From positions 1 through 32,339 of the IMG/VR virus record IMGVR_UViG_3300027499_000021: a stretch of 32,339 bases of DNA. One strand, given 5' to 3'. The notes beneath the pieces are model-generated. The model was not told where the DNA came from and searched no databases. It saw nothing but the letters and a program-made list of their open reading frames with translations. This document shows positions 7,729 through 13,501 of this stretch, piece by piece; position 1 is the stretch's first letter; each line of letters starts with the position of its first letter. A program made the translations under genes and the position numbers. This DNA comes from a virus.

Positions 7729-7974
7729 TTAAGCAGTCCTTTCTGCGCTTGATGCGCCCAATGTTTGAATACCAGTCTCAGGGGCAACACGTGCCTCTGA
7801 TAGCAACATACGTGAACCGCCACGCATCCGTGACCTGCGACGTGCGGCTTCGGTTTCCATCATGTCTCGCTTTTCTTCCTCAGCTCGCTGACGCTCCATT
7901 GCGGTCTGCTTGCGGGTTTCCTCAAGCTGGCGTTCAGCTCCGCTGGTATCTGGCTTTTTAAATAGTCCACTCAT
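7729..7974 (-). CDS. Small protein with RRGGRALLSEAR-like tail motif (copy A)
   Basis: 81 residues. Residues 10-45 form a charged helix, probably coiled coil (ERQLEETRKQTAMERQRAEE). The tail then has ARRRSRMRGGSRMLLSEARV and APETGIQTLG, shared with the next gene. Its ATG lies 17 bases inside the end of the GNAT-like gene. The predicted coil plus basic tail fits a structural or adaptor role, which is inference. The shared tail suggests duplication of one module, or two proteins docking on one partner. Confidence 0.55.
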   Translation of the reverse strand: MSGLFKKPDTSGAERQLEETRKQTAMERQRAEEEKRDMMETEAARRRSRMRGGSRMLLSEARVAPETGIQTLGASSAERTA

Positions 7975-8458
7975 CTCTAATCCTTGCCATCATGTATGAA
8001 TCCGAACCGTCCGGCAAAAACTTCCGCATTAGACCTTCTTCCTCAAAACCTAACGCTTTAGCCCACCGATACGCCCTAATGTCATCAGATTTTACTGTGA
8101 TTTGTAACCGGTGCAATACTTCTGATCTCTCAGCGATATACAGAAACTGTCGTGCTATGTGAGTCATTGACTTTGGATAGCGTCGCATCCTGTCATCGAA
8201 CATAGACCAAAACTCAGCCATGCCACTCCAATAGTGTATAAACCCAAACACGGCTAGTGGTGAATTATTGACCACCGCTGTTATGGCTGGCCCAAGTGCT
8301 GCTTGGCAGTTCATGTGCTCGGCGGCGGATTGGCCTGAACCTAGAACCTCTGGGTTGGATACCTGAATCTCCATCGCATGAAGCGGGGAGTATGGCATCA
8401 GCAAAATCCCGTTTCTGTTCTTTATTTCCGAGTTTAGGCTAAGAATGTCCAAAGACAT
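7958..8458 (-). CDS. GNAT-like acetyltransferase domain protein (T7 gp13-like)
   Basis: 166 residues. The C-terminal half has the GNAT end pattern: RLQITVKSDDIRAYRWAKAL, then GFEEEGLMRKFLPDG, with the typical A..W...LGF..EG stretch, and ends YMMARIRDEW. The acetyl-CoA loop (Q/R-x-x-G-x-G/A) is not clear, so catalysis is uncertain. Proteins with this degenerate GNAT look (DUF2833, T7 gp13-like) occur in podovirus virion gene blocks. It overlaps the terminase large subunit by 20 bases and the following gene by 17. Confidence 0.6.
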   Translation of the reverse strand: MSLDILSLNSEIKNRNGILLMPYSPLHAMEIQVSNPEVLGSGQSAAEHMNCQAALGPAITAVVNNSPLAVFGFIHYWSGMAEFWSMFDDRMRRYPKSMTHIARQFLYIAERSEVLHRLQITVKSDDIRAYRWAKALGFEEEGLMRKFLPDGSDSYMMARIRDEWTI

Positions 8459-10001
8459 CGAATTCTGTATTGACTACGGTTTGTGCGGTAAATGTACGTG
8501 ACTGGCCAGAGTTTGATTTGGTCATCCTTTTGTGCTCCCCGCCACCAAGCAGTAGGTAGCCAAAGGCGTCGCCAACGTGAGAGTGTTCGTTCTTGTTTGG
8601 CGTATCTCTGAATCTTTCTTGTCCTGCTCCAACGGCTATCCGCTTAAAGTGGTAGCCACCAGCCAAAGACTTCCGAAGTAGCTTACAGTTCCTATTGACT
8701 AGCAGCCCGGGCTTGCCAGCTACAAGCCGCTGCATCGGGGCGGCAGACGCTTCTCGTCTAACCTTGAAGTCGTTACTTGGCGTAGGCTGAGCACGAAGCC
8801 CCAAGGTTCTCAGATAGTCAAAGGCGGTTACTTCATATATGGCGTCCCTAGCCATACCAGCCGGGTCGCCCCAGACCATCACTTCGGCTTTTGGATAACG
8901 GGCATTGAGCTCAGCCAATAGCTGCTGACCAAATCGCTCAAGCCCCATATCAAAGGTGACAATCTCATGGAGTACGTGCCACGTACCACTTTGCGTACGT
9001 TGTCCGATAACGGCAGCAGGCGTCAAACCAAAGTCTAGCCCTACTTGGATTGGAATGGTTGGGTCGTGCTCCAAGTCAGATGTCATTAGTAGGTCATCGT
9101 ACTCTGGCCAGACTGGTCTACCCTCTTGAACGTAGGTGTACTTGCCCTCGGCGTAACACCGAATCCAGTCTAGGTTCTTACCTAATAGCATCTGTTGGTA
9201 GTAGCCAGCCGGTAGGTTACGTACGTTTTCGGCTTTGGTGTTTAGCTTCCACCAGCGTCCGGCAGAAAACAAATGGTCATTGGCTTCTGGGTTATCTGGT
9301 AGGTCTTTAGGGTCTACTTCGACTACACCGCCGGGTTGCTTATAAAACTTCCAAGCGTACGCTCCGGTCATCTTTTCTTTCTCGGATAGCCTATGCCACC
9401 AATGGTCATCGTCCATTGGGTTTGTATCCATCCAGATACCGTGCCAGCTAGCGCCACCATCCCTTTTTGTTGGGTATCGACCGACCCGGTGGGTGAGGCC
9501 ATCGATAACTGCTTTTGGCAGCTCTCGGGCCTCGTTGACCCAAGCGCCGGTAAGCTCTAAGGACAACAACTTTCGCACGTCTTTGGGTTGGTCAAGTGCT
9601 AGAAATATAACTTCGCAGTCAATACCCGCCGCATCGCCCCGGGAAGGCAAGCGGATATGGTGGGTAATCGGTGGAGTATAGAGCATTGGCCCAAAGGTGT
9701 TCTCTGGGAATAAGTCTTGCCACGTCTTGATTGTGGTCGTTTTGAGTTCTGGGTAAGAGTTTCGTACAATAACCCAACGGCTATATCGGATGCCATCGAT
9801 AGGGGAAGGCTTTTGCCTAACGGCACGCAACATTATCTCAGCAGCGCACGCATAGCTCTTGCCAGAGCCAACCGGCCCCATCAATCCACGTACAAAAGCA
9901 TTGCTTTGCAGGAAGTTGTAGACGACTGGGCTGGTAGAGAAGTCTAGGTCTAGCCCAGCTCCGTTAAGCGCCTTCTGGCTGCGCTCTTTCTGGTTGCTCA
10001 A
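8439..10001 (-). CDS. terL: Terminase large subunit (packaging ATPase and nuclease)
   Basis: 520 residues of normal length. ATPase: Walker A GPVGSGKS at 42-49, and a Walker B region LTGAWVNEARE at 150-160 with E157 as likely catalytic acid. Nuclease: strand VGLDFG with D323, GDP with D379, and HVGDAFGY with D478, the three RNase H-fold acids. It packages DNA into the procapsid through the portal. The start is a TTG with GAGG 7 bases upstream, lying 38 bases inside the small subunit gene. No ATG is near enough to replace it. Codon use is unremarkable. Confidence 0.95.
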   Translation of the reverse strand: MSNQKERSQKALNGAGLDLDFSTSPVVYNFLQSNAFVRGLMGPVGSGKSYACAAEIMLRAVRQKPSPIDGIRYSRWVIVRNSYPELKTTTIKTWQDLFPENTFGPMLYTPPITHHIRLPSRGDAAGIDCEVIFLALDQPKDVRKLLSLELTGAWVNEARELPKAVIDGLTHRVGRYPTKRDGGASWHGIWMDTNPMDDDHWWHRLSEKEKMTGAYAWKFYKQPGGVVEVDPKDLPDNPEANDHLFSAGRWWKLNTKAENVRNLPAGYYQQMLLGKNLDWIRCYAEGKYTYVQEGRPVWPEYDDLLMTSDLEHDPTIPIQVGLDFGLTPAAVIGQRTQSGTWHVLHEIVTFDMGLERFGQQLLAELNARYPKAEVMVWGDPAGMARDAIYEVTAFDYLRTLGLRAQPTPSNDFKVRREASAAPMQRLVAGKPGLLVNRNCKLLRKSLAGGYHFKRIAVGAGQERFRDTPNKNEHSHVGDAFGYLLLGGGEHKRMTKSNSGQSRTFTAQTVVNTEFDVFGHS

Positions 10002-10434
10002 TTGGTTCCTCAGTTACGTCTATCATGTCTGGGGCCTTAACGTTAATGCCAATAACGCTTGGCCTGTCAGACTCGGATTGTTCTGGCTCTAGCATCCCGG
10101 CAGCTTTGGCCAGTAATCGCAGCACGCCCACCTTGTCGTAGAGCTCAATATCCAATACCGAGTTGCCATCCTTATCGGTTTTAACCGAAACCTTTTTAAT
10201 GGCGTTTAGGGCGTGCTCGGGTATCTTAGACGAAGCCTTTACCCGTACGTTGCCAGCTTCGTCCCATTCCATGATGTCCGTAATCTTGGTGTTGGCCATT
10301 GACAAAAGCGAGTAGGCAATAGCTTCCTGGTTGGCGTACAGGGTATTGGAGCGAGTAAGCCTTTTTTGTACGGAACGTACCCCACCCCAGTTCTTGAGGT
10401 TGGGCATTTGTGTCTGCCCTTTGGCGGCGGTCAT
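9964..10434 (-). CDS. Terminase small subunit (probable)
   Basis: 156 residues just before the large terminase gene. The first half has a helical stretch starting LTRSNTLYANQEAIAYSLLS. It is followed by KVSVKTDKDGNSVLDIELYD and KVGVLRLLAKAAGM, a beta-then-helix pattern (..x-ELxDKxxxLxxLxKxxGM) frequent in the oligomerisation part of small terminases. The C-terminus is acidic and Pro/Gln-rich. Small subunits recognise the packaging site and regulate the large subunit. Its start overlaps the SSB-like stop (TAATG). A classical N-terminal HTH is not obvious. Confidence 0.7.
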   Translation of the reverse strand: MTAAKGQTQMPNLKNWGGVRSVQKRLTRSNTLYANQEAIAYSLLSMANTKITDIMEWDEAGNVRVKASSKIPEHALNAIKKVSVKTDKDGNSVLDIELYDKVGVLRLLAKAAGMLEPEQSESDRPSVIGINVKAPDMIDVTEEPIEQPERAQPEGA

Positions 10435-10727
10435 TAGAACGGTACGTCTGAGTCTACGTCGTCAAACCCGGATGGTTGTGCTTTTTGTTTGGCAGGAAAT
10501 GGCTTGTGTGCGGCTGAGTATTCCCCAGCTTTGTTCGCCACGGGCTTGCCAATCTTCATCTTGAAGTATGGCTGGCCATCCTTGGTATTAGCGTTGTAGA
10601 TGTCTACGTAGTGCTCGTTACCGTCTGGCAGCACGACCTTGCCCTTAAAATCTCCGTGCCAGTCTTCCGTCTTTTTGTCGTTCTTAAACACCGAGCCATA
10701 ACCCGGCTTAGGTACGTACTTATCCAT
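10434..10727 (-). CDS. SSB-like protein with acidic C-terminal tail
   Basis: 97 residues from the ATG at 10727, which has AAGGGG 5 bases upstream. A GTG two codons earlier would bury that site. The body (KGKVVLPDGNEHYVDIYNAN, then GQPYFKMKIGKP) is beta-rich and could be a small OB-like fold. The end reads SGFDDVDSDVPF, close to the DDDIPF tail by which bacterial SSB recruits partner proteins. A single-strand binding or SSB-mimic role is likely but inferred. It is followed directly by the terminase genes. Confidence 0.6.
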   Translation of the reverse strand: MDKYVPKPGYGSVFKNDKKTEDWHGDFKGKVVLPDGNEHYVDIYNANTKDGQPYFKMKIGKPVANKAGEYSAAHKPFPAKQKAQPSGFDDVDSDVPF

Positions 10728-10736
10728 GTTCACCCC

Positions 10737-10895
10737 TTATGGTTGTAGTTTTGATTCTTTAACAGCTTGCAGGTACTCGTCAGCCTGCATCATCTTCACC
10801 TTCTGTGAGGCTAGAGCCTCGGCTACTTGTTCCGTGGTAAACCCACGTCTGAGTAGCTGTAACACAAAGCCATGCAACAAATCCTCTACTGTCAT
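10737..10895 (-). CDS. Small helical protein at head of packaging operon
   Basis: 52 residues from the ATG at 10895, preceded by GGGGGGAAA as ribosome site. An upstream in-frame start at 10934 would run into the operator repeat. The sequence MTVEDLLHGFVLQLLRRGFT and then TEQVAEALASQKVKMM is strongly helical with an HTH-like spacing (TTEQVAEALAS), but too short to assign. It is the first gene after the promoter at 11007-11034, so it could be a leader regulator. Function is unknown. Confidence 0.55.
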   Translation of the reverse strand: MTVEDLLHGFVLQLLRRGFTTEQVAEALASQKVKMMQADEYLQAVKESKLQP

Positions 10896-10929
10896 TTTCC
10901 CCCCGTTTAAGGTGTTGGCTCCCAAGCAC

Positions 10930-10976
10930 CCCAATTCCTAGGATTGATTCTAGGTACTGTCCTAGAATCTATTGGG
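10930..10976. promoter_or_regulatory. Operator-like repeat cluster
   Basis: Three copies of a nine-base half-site: CCTAGGATT at 10937-10945, its inverted form GATTCTAGG at 10946-10954, and CCTAGAATC at 10961-10969. The last two form a perfect 9-base inverted repeat with a six-base spacer. An outer inverted repeat CCCAAT/ATTGGG (10930-10935, 10971-10976) encloses all. It lies just downstream of the predicted start from the promoter at 11007-11034, so a bound protein could block late transcription. An RNA hairpin in the leader is the alternative. Confidence 0.6.
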
Positions 10977-11006
10977 CTACTTTCCCGGTGAGAGCCAACG
11001 GTTAAA

Positions 11007-11034
11007 AGTATATCACCATGAAATAGACTTGCAA
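11007..11034 (-). promoter_or_regulatory. Sigma70-like promoter of the packaging/head operon
   Basis: On the minus strand TTGCAA (11034-11029), a 16-base spacer and TATACT (11012-11007), with TGA before the -10 box, giving an extended -10. Transcription should start near 11000 and read through the repeat cluster into the small helical protein, SSB-like and terminase genes. The layout is the same as the promoter at 16492-16519. Confidence 0.6.
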
Positions 11035-11093
11035 GTAGGGTAGAAAAGGTTTAATCTGTTTTCACGGGGCCATTAACCCAGCCCTCGGGAATG

Positions 11094-11229
11094 TTGTGGG
11101 TGACAGACCCGGATAAACGTGGCTAATCAGGTGGTACTTCTTTCTCGACGCAGGTGGATGCCGGAACGCTAGAGAATCGGGGCCAGACGCTTGAACGTAA
11201 CAGTAGCCTAGATAAACGAGAACCCACAA
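11094..11229. ncRNA. Possible structured RNA closed by an 8-base stem
   Basis: TTGTGGGT at 11094-11101 is exactly complementary to ACCCACAA at 11222-11229, enclosing 120 bases. Inside is the word GATAAACG near both ends. A short hairpin (AAGCC, loop ATAA, GGCTT) follows at 11228-11241. No convincing promoter or T-run was seen, so the direction is open. It could be a small RNA, part of an origin, or chance. Confidence 0.25.
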
Positions 11230-11348
11230 GCCATAAGGCTTTCTACCTGTTTCTACACGGGTGAGGTGTTCTATCGTCAGATGGTTATACCGCTAGTAGG
11301 AAAATCTCAGCAAAAATTTGTGTGTAGCCCCCACGCAGTATGACGCAT

Positions 11349-11369
11349 GGGCGGGGGGCAAGGGGTGGG
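11349..11369 (+). other. G-quadruplex motif
   Basis: Four G-runs of 3, 6, 4 and 3 with loops C, CAA and T, a textbook four-run pattern with very short loops. A run of six C follows at 11372-11377, so a GC hairpin is an alternative fold. It lies 74 bases beyond the stop of the winged-helix gene. Confidence 0.6.
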
Positions 11370-11442
11370 TTCCCCCCGTGGCGACATATAAAGTACACCC
11401 CCCCACTCGCTAACGCTCGGTTGCCCTTGTATAGCACGGCCC

Positions 11443-12126
11443 CTATAGGGCTTGTAGATAAGCCCTCACGGCCTTTGTGTAGCTCGACGGGCGCAGGGTT
11501 CGCACGAACGCAGAGAATGTATCGGCATGGGTCGCCCAATCAATCGAGGCGATGAGCTGGTCGCCGAGTAGGTCGGCCTCGCTCTTGCGCAGCTCTACCC
11601 CCATCTCCTGAGAGTACGCCTCAAACGGTTCCCGTGTAGTTATATCAACCGTTTTCTCTTGATTCGTTTCCTCTATCGGCTTGCTTTTATCGATAGCTTT
11701 CCTCTTTCCTCTTGCCATATCTAGGTTCCTCTTATGTTCAATAGCTGGCGGGATGTCATCCGAGCTAGCGAGCGCCAGCGCCTCGCTTGCCGTTATCGCT
11801 TGGTCATATATGATTCGGTTCGTATCGCCTCGCTGTCCCCATATCCCGCCCGATACTCGCTCGACATATCCCTTTTCCCTGAGCTTCTTAATATGCAAGC
11901 TGGCCGCTTGCTTAGTTATCCCCAGCTTTGCGCCGATAGCTTGCTGTCCCGCCCATAAGAATCCCCCACGGTTCGCAAAGCTCGACAAGGCCGCTAGAAC
12001 CCTGAATTGTCGATTAGTCAGTCTCTCATCCCCGATAGCTCTCGACGGAACCACGGCGAACCGGCTGGGCGGCGGCGGTTCCCTGAGCTTTAACTTGGGC
12101 TTCTTGGGTAGATTAAATCCCGACAT
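11443..12126 (-). CDS. Winged-helix DNA-binding protein (replication initiator or regulator)
   Basis: 227 residues. After a Pro/Lys-rich lead (residues 1-25), a winged-helix domain spans about 35-95. LTNRQFRVLAALSSFANRGG leads to a helix-turn-helix AKLGITKQAASLHIKKLREK and a wing GYVERVSG. The middle (135-165) is charged linker and the C-terminus is helical. Such HTH proteins in phages and plasmids act as replication initiators or regulators. No replicase, helicase or primase is nearby, so an initiator using host enzymes is plausible. No SD precedes the ATG and a promoter ends only a few bases upstream, so the mRNA may be leaderless. Confidence 0.65.
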   Translation of the reverse strand: MSGFNLPKKPKLKLREPPPPSRFAVVPSRAIGDERLTNRQFRVLAALSSFANRGGFLWAGQQAIGAKLGITKQAASLHIKKLREKGYVERVSGGIWGQRGDTNRIIYDQAITASEALALASSDDIPPAIEHKRNLDMARGKRKAIDKSKPIEETNQEKTVDITTREPFEAYSQEMGVELRKSEADLLGDQLIASIDWATHADTFSAFVRTLRPSSYTKAVRAYLQAL

Positions 12127-12134
12127 ATCTAGTC

Positions 12135-12163
12135 AAGATACGGGTTTTCCCTAGGTGTATCAA
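12135..12163 (-). promoter_or_regulatory. Promoter of the winged-helix gene
   Basis: On the minus strand TTGATA (12163-12158), 17-base spacer, TATCTT (12140-12135). The expected start falls at or within a few bases of the ATG at 12126, giving a leaderless or nearly leaderless mRNA. The spacer contains the small palindrome GGGAAAACCC. Confidence 0.5.
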
Positions 12164-12164
12164 G

Positions 12165-12193
12165 TTGAACCCTTTACGATTGTTATGTATCTT
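12165..12193 (+). promoter_or_regulatory. Promoter of the small-gene operon
   Basis: TTGAAC at 12165-12170, 17-base spacer, TATCTT at 12188-12193. It is divergent from, and nearly touching, the -35 box of the winged-helix promoter, so one bound protein could control both directions. The first small gene starts 33 bases after the -10 box. Confidence 0.45.
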
Positions 12194-12225
12194 ACGGATT
12201 CCTAATCACTATAAAGGGGTTCACT

Positions 12226-12300
12226 ATGCTAGATATTCTCGCTCTACTCGCTGGGTTAGCCGCCGTCGTTCTCATCATGCGGCCATGGTCAATCAAATAA
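12226..12300 (+). CDS. 24-residue single-pass membrane peptide
   Basis: MLDILALLAGLAAVVLIMRP followed by WSIK: a hydrophobic segment of about 17 residues, then a short positive tail. An AAAGGGGTT ribosome site lies ahead of the ATG, the same as for the next four genes. Too short for any family call. Possible roles are a membrane-modifying or host-takeover peptide. The shared ribosome site and tight spacing (10 bases to the next gene) argue that it is translated. Confidence 0.55.
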   Translation: MLDILALLAGLAAVVLIMRPWSIK

Positions 12301-12310
12301 GGGGTTAAAA

Positions 12311-12544
12311 ATGGATAAAACTTGCAACGGTTGGACTAACTACGCTACTTGGCGGGTTAACCTTGAATTTTTCGACGACGGAGCCAGCGAATACTATAAA
12401 ACGGCTCAAGAATGTAGGGATTATGTCGAGTCAGTAGTTGAGGAACAAGCCGAGGGAATTGCATTAGATTATGCGCTGGCGTTTTTGTCCTATGTAAATT
12501 GGAACGAAATTGCTAGCCATATCGAACAAGAGGAAAGAGCTTAA
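12311..12544 (+). CDS. Conserved small phage protein (NGWTNYATW motif)
   Basis: 77 residues, acidic. The N-terminal CNGWTNYATWRVNLEFFDD is a recognisable conserved start (NGWxNYxTWxVxLxxxxD) of a phage and plasmid family I recall as DUF7249-like, with unknown function. The rest is helical (YYKTAQECRDYVESVVEEQA). It is preceded by AAGGGGTT. Proteins of this type are often found among early genes of phages. Confidence 0.65.
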   Translation: MDKTCNGWTNYATWRVNLEFFDDGASEYYKTAQECRDYVESVVEEQAEGIALDYALAFLSYVNWNEIASHIEQEERA

Positions 12545-12627
12545 AATCTCCGGCCTTTTATCCCTTGCTTGCAGGGGATAACGGGGCGGGGGTTTCCCGT
12601 CATTCCAACTATAAAAGGGGTTTTACT
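12545..12627 (+). other. Intergenic hairpins in the small-gene operon
   Basis: Two neighbouring hairpins: TATCCC/GGGGATA around 12559-12581, and ACGGG/CCCGT around 12581-12600, without a T-run. They sit between two genes of one operon and could stabilise mRNA ends or modulate reading. Neither looks like a terminator. Confidence 0.35.
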
Positions 12628-12777
12628 ATGAATCAGGAAACAAAGAAACAACAGCCAAAACAAGAACAACCAAAACAAACGCCACAAGAAAGAAAAGCGG
12701 CATTGAGCAAGGCATTGGAAAACAAAATAGCCCAGCGTTTCGGCTCCAAAATGCTCGATAAAATAATCATCATTTAA
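12628..12777 (+). CDS. Small Lys/Gln-rich protein
   Basis: 49 residues from the ATG at 12628, preceded by AAAAGGGG. An in-frame start at 12565 would run through the intergenic hairpins and is rejected. The N-terminal half is Lys/Gln/Pro-rich and disordered (NQETKKQQPKQEQPKQTPQE). The second half is a helix starting AALSKALENKIAQRFG. No family recognised. A basic, disordered tail plus helix could bind nucleic acid. Confidence 0.55.
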   Translation: MNQETKKQQPKQEQPKQTPQERKAALSKALENKIAQRFGSKMLDKIIII

Positions 12778-12788
12778 GGGGTTAAATA

Positions 12789-12992
12789 ATGAGAGTTTTA
12801 CTTTATGTCGAATGTGAATCGCTGGAAGACCTAGACGAAACGCTGGGACATGGCGTAGATTCAGGCAGGATTGAAAAATACGCCGCCCTGACAATAGACG
12901 GCTCTCCAATTGCCTACGAGATTGGGCAAGACTCGGCTCCCGATTTTCTTTCGGGAATGGCAATCAGGTGCGCCGGAATAACTGAGGAATAA
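12789..12992 (+). CDS. Small acidic protein of unknown function
   Basis: 67 residues with AAGGGGTT ahead of the ATG. It opens with a strand and helix (MRVLLYVECESLEDLDETLG), then continues IEKYAALTIDGSPIAYEIGQ. It is acidic, with no transmembrane segment or metal-binding motif. Not recognised. It belongs to the same small-gene operon, starting 11 bases after the previous stop. Confidence 0.6.
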   Translation: MRVLLYVECESLEDLDETLGHGVDSGRIEKYAALTIDGSPIAYEIGQDSAPDFLSGMAIRCAGITEE

Positions 12993-13001
12993 GGGGAAAA
13001 T

Positions 13002-13172
13002 ATGAGTTACTGTTACTTGCTAGATGATCCAACTTGGCCGCCGACATTGTGCGAGATACTCAATCACAATTGGGCGGAGAATCCCGAGCTGGAATCATTC
13101 ACAATTAAGCCCGTGGGGAATCCCGTCGTGAATTGGATAGTTAAGGCCGCCGATATATGGGTTGTCGCCTAG
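13002..13172 (+). CDS. Small hypothetical protein, last gene before terminator
   Basis: 56 residues, with AATAAGGGGAAA before the ATG, the same ribosome site type as its neighbours. Sequence: MSYCYLLDDPTWPPTLCEIL, then NHNWAENPELESFTIKPVGN. It is rich in Trp, Pro and Asn, with no known family. The stop is followed 14 bases later by the operon terminator. The ribosome site and operon position make it believable. Confidence 0.6.
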   Translation: MSYCYLLDDPTWPPTLCEILNHNWAENPELESFTIKPVGNPVVNWIVKAADIWVVA

Positions 13173-13186
13173 TCCCCTGAAATAAG

Positions 13187-13214
13187 CCCCGAGCTAATCC
13201 CTCGGGGTTTTTTT
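13187..13214 (+). terminator. Rho-independent terminator of the small-gene operon
   Basis: A perfect 7-base-pair stem CCCCGAG (13187-13193) and CTCGGGG (13201-13207), loop of seven, then seven T. It ends the plus-strand small-gene transcript. Confidence 0.9.
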
Positions 13215-13260
13215 GAGTTGATTAGGTTAGTAAGCGCACACACAAAGAAAACCGCATAGA

Positions 13261-13419
13261 ATGGCCCACATGACGACAACTAAAAAGGGTATATCTACCC
13301 CTTACCCGATACTTTACAAGGCCGCTATCGCCGTTCTAATCGTTCCGGCTTGGGCGTGCTTATTCTTGCTCGGCTTGCTCGGCGGGTTCGCTTCATTCGT
13401 TCGCCGGTTGGGTAAGTAA
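13261..13419 (+). CDS. Possible small membrane protein
   Basis: 52 residues from ATG 13261, or 49 from ATG 13270. A Lys pair is followed by a hydrophobic stretch (AAIAVLIVPAWACLFLLGLL, continuing GGFASF) and a basic end VRRLGK. One long or two short membrane passes are possible. It lies beyond the terminator and neither start has a strong ribosome site, so expression is uncertain. The hydrophobic composition and absence of stops favour a real gene. Confidence 0.4.
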   Translation: MAHMTTTKKGISTPYPILYKAAIAVLIVPAWACLFLLGLLGGFASFVRRLGK

Positions 13420-13501
13420 GCACTTACACGGGGATCTCACGGGTCGCTATGGGCCTGCACCGCTAGCCGCAAAATCCAAATTGGTTTTCAAATCCCAGTT
13501 T

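Larger units (their letters stand above)
10977..11442. other. Gene-free region, possible replication or control region
   Basis: About 470 bases with no convincing reading frame on either strand. It holds a promoter (11007-11034), two long-range complementary eight-mers (11094-11101 with 11222-11229), a repeated GATAAACG (11112-11119, 11211-11218), a short hairpin AAGCC/GGCTT near 11228-11241, a G-quadruplex motif (11349-11369) and runs of C near 11372 and 11398. Next to the winged-helix gene, this is the best candidate for a replication origin or control region, but that is inference. Confidence 0.4.

Noticed and set aside
11228-11241. Hairpin AAGCC-ATAA-GGCTT as a terminator
   Set aside because: Only five base pairs and no T-run on either strand, so it is kept only as part of the possible RNA structure.
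11285-11539. 84-residue minus-strand frame crossing the end of the winged-helix gene
   Set aside because: Half of it is the winged-helix gene in another frame and the rest runs through the G- and C-rich repeats. No ribosome site, no family resemblance.
11681-12154. 157-residue plus-strand frame opposite the winged-helix gene
   Set aside because: A shadow of the coding strand: high Ser/Leu/Cys content, no promoter or ribosome site, and the opposite frame has a clear DNA-binding domain.
12541-12963. 140-residue minus-strand frame across the tiny-gene operon
   Set aside because: It covers three plus-strand genes with good ribosome sites, and its own sequence is Phe/Leu-rich low-complexity typical of an antisense shadow.
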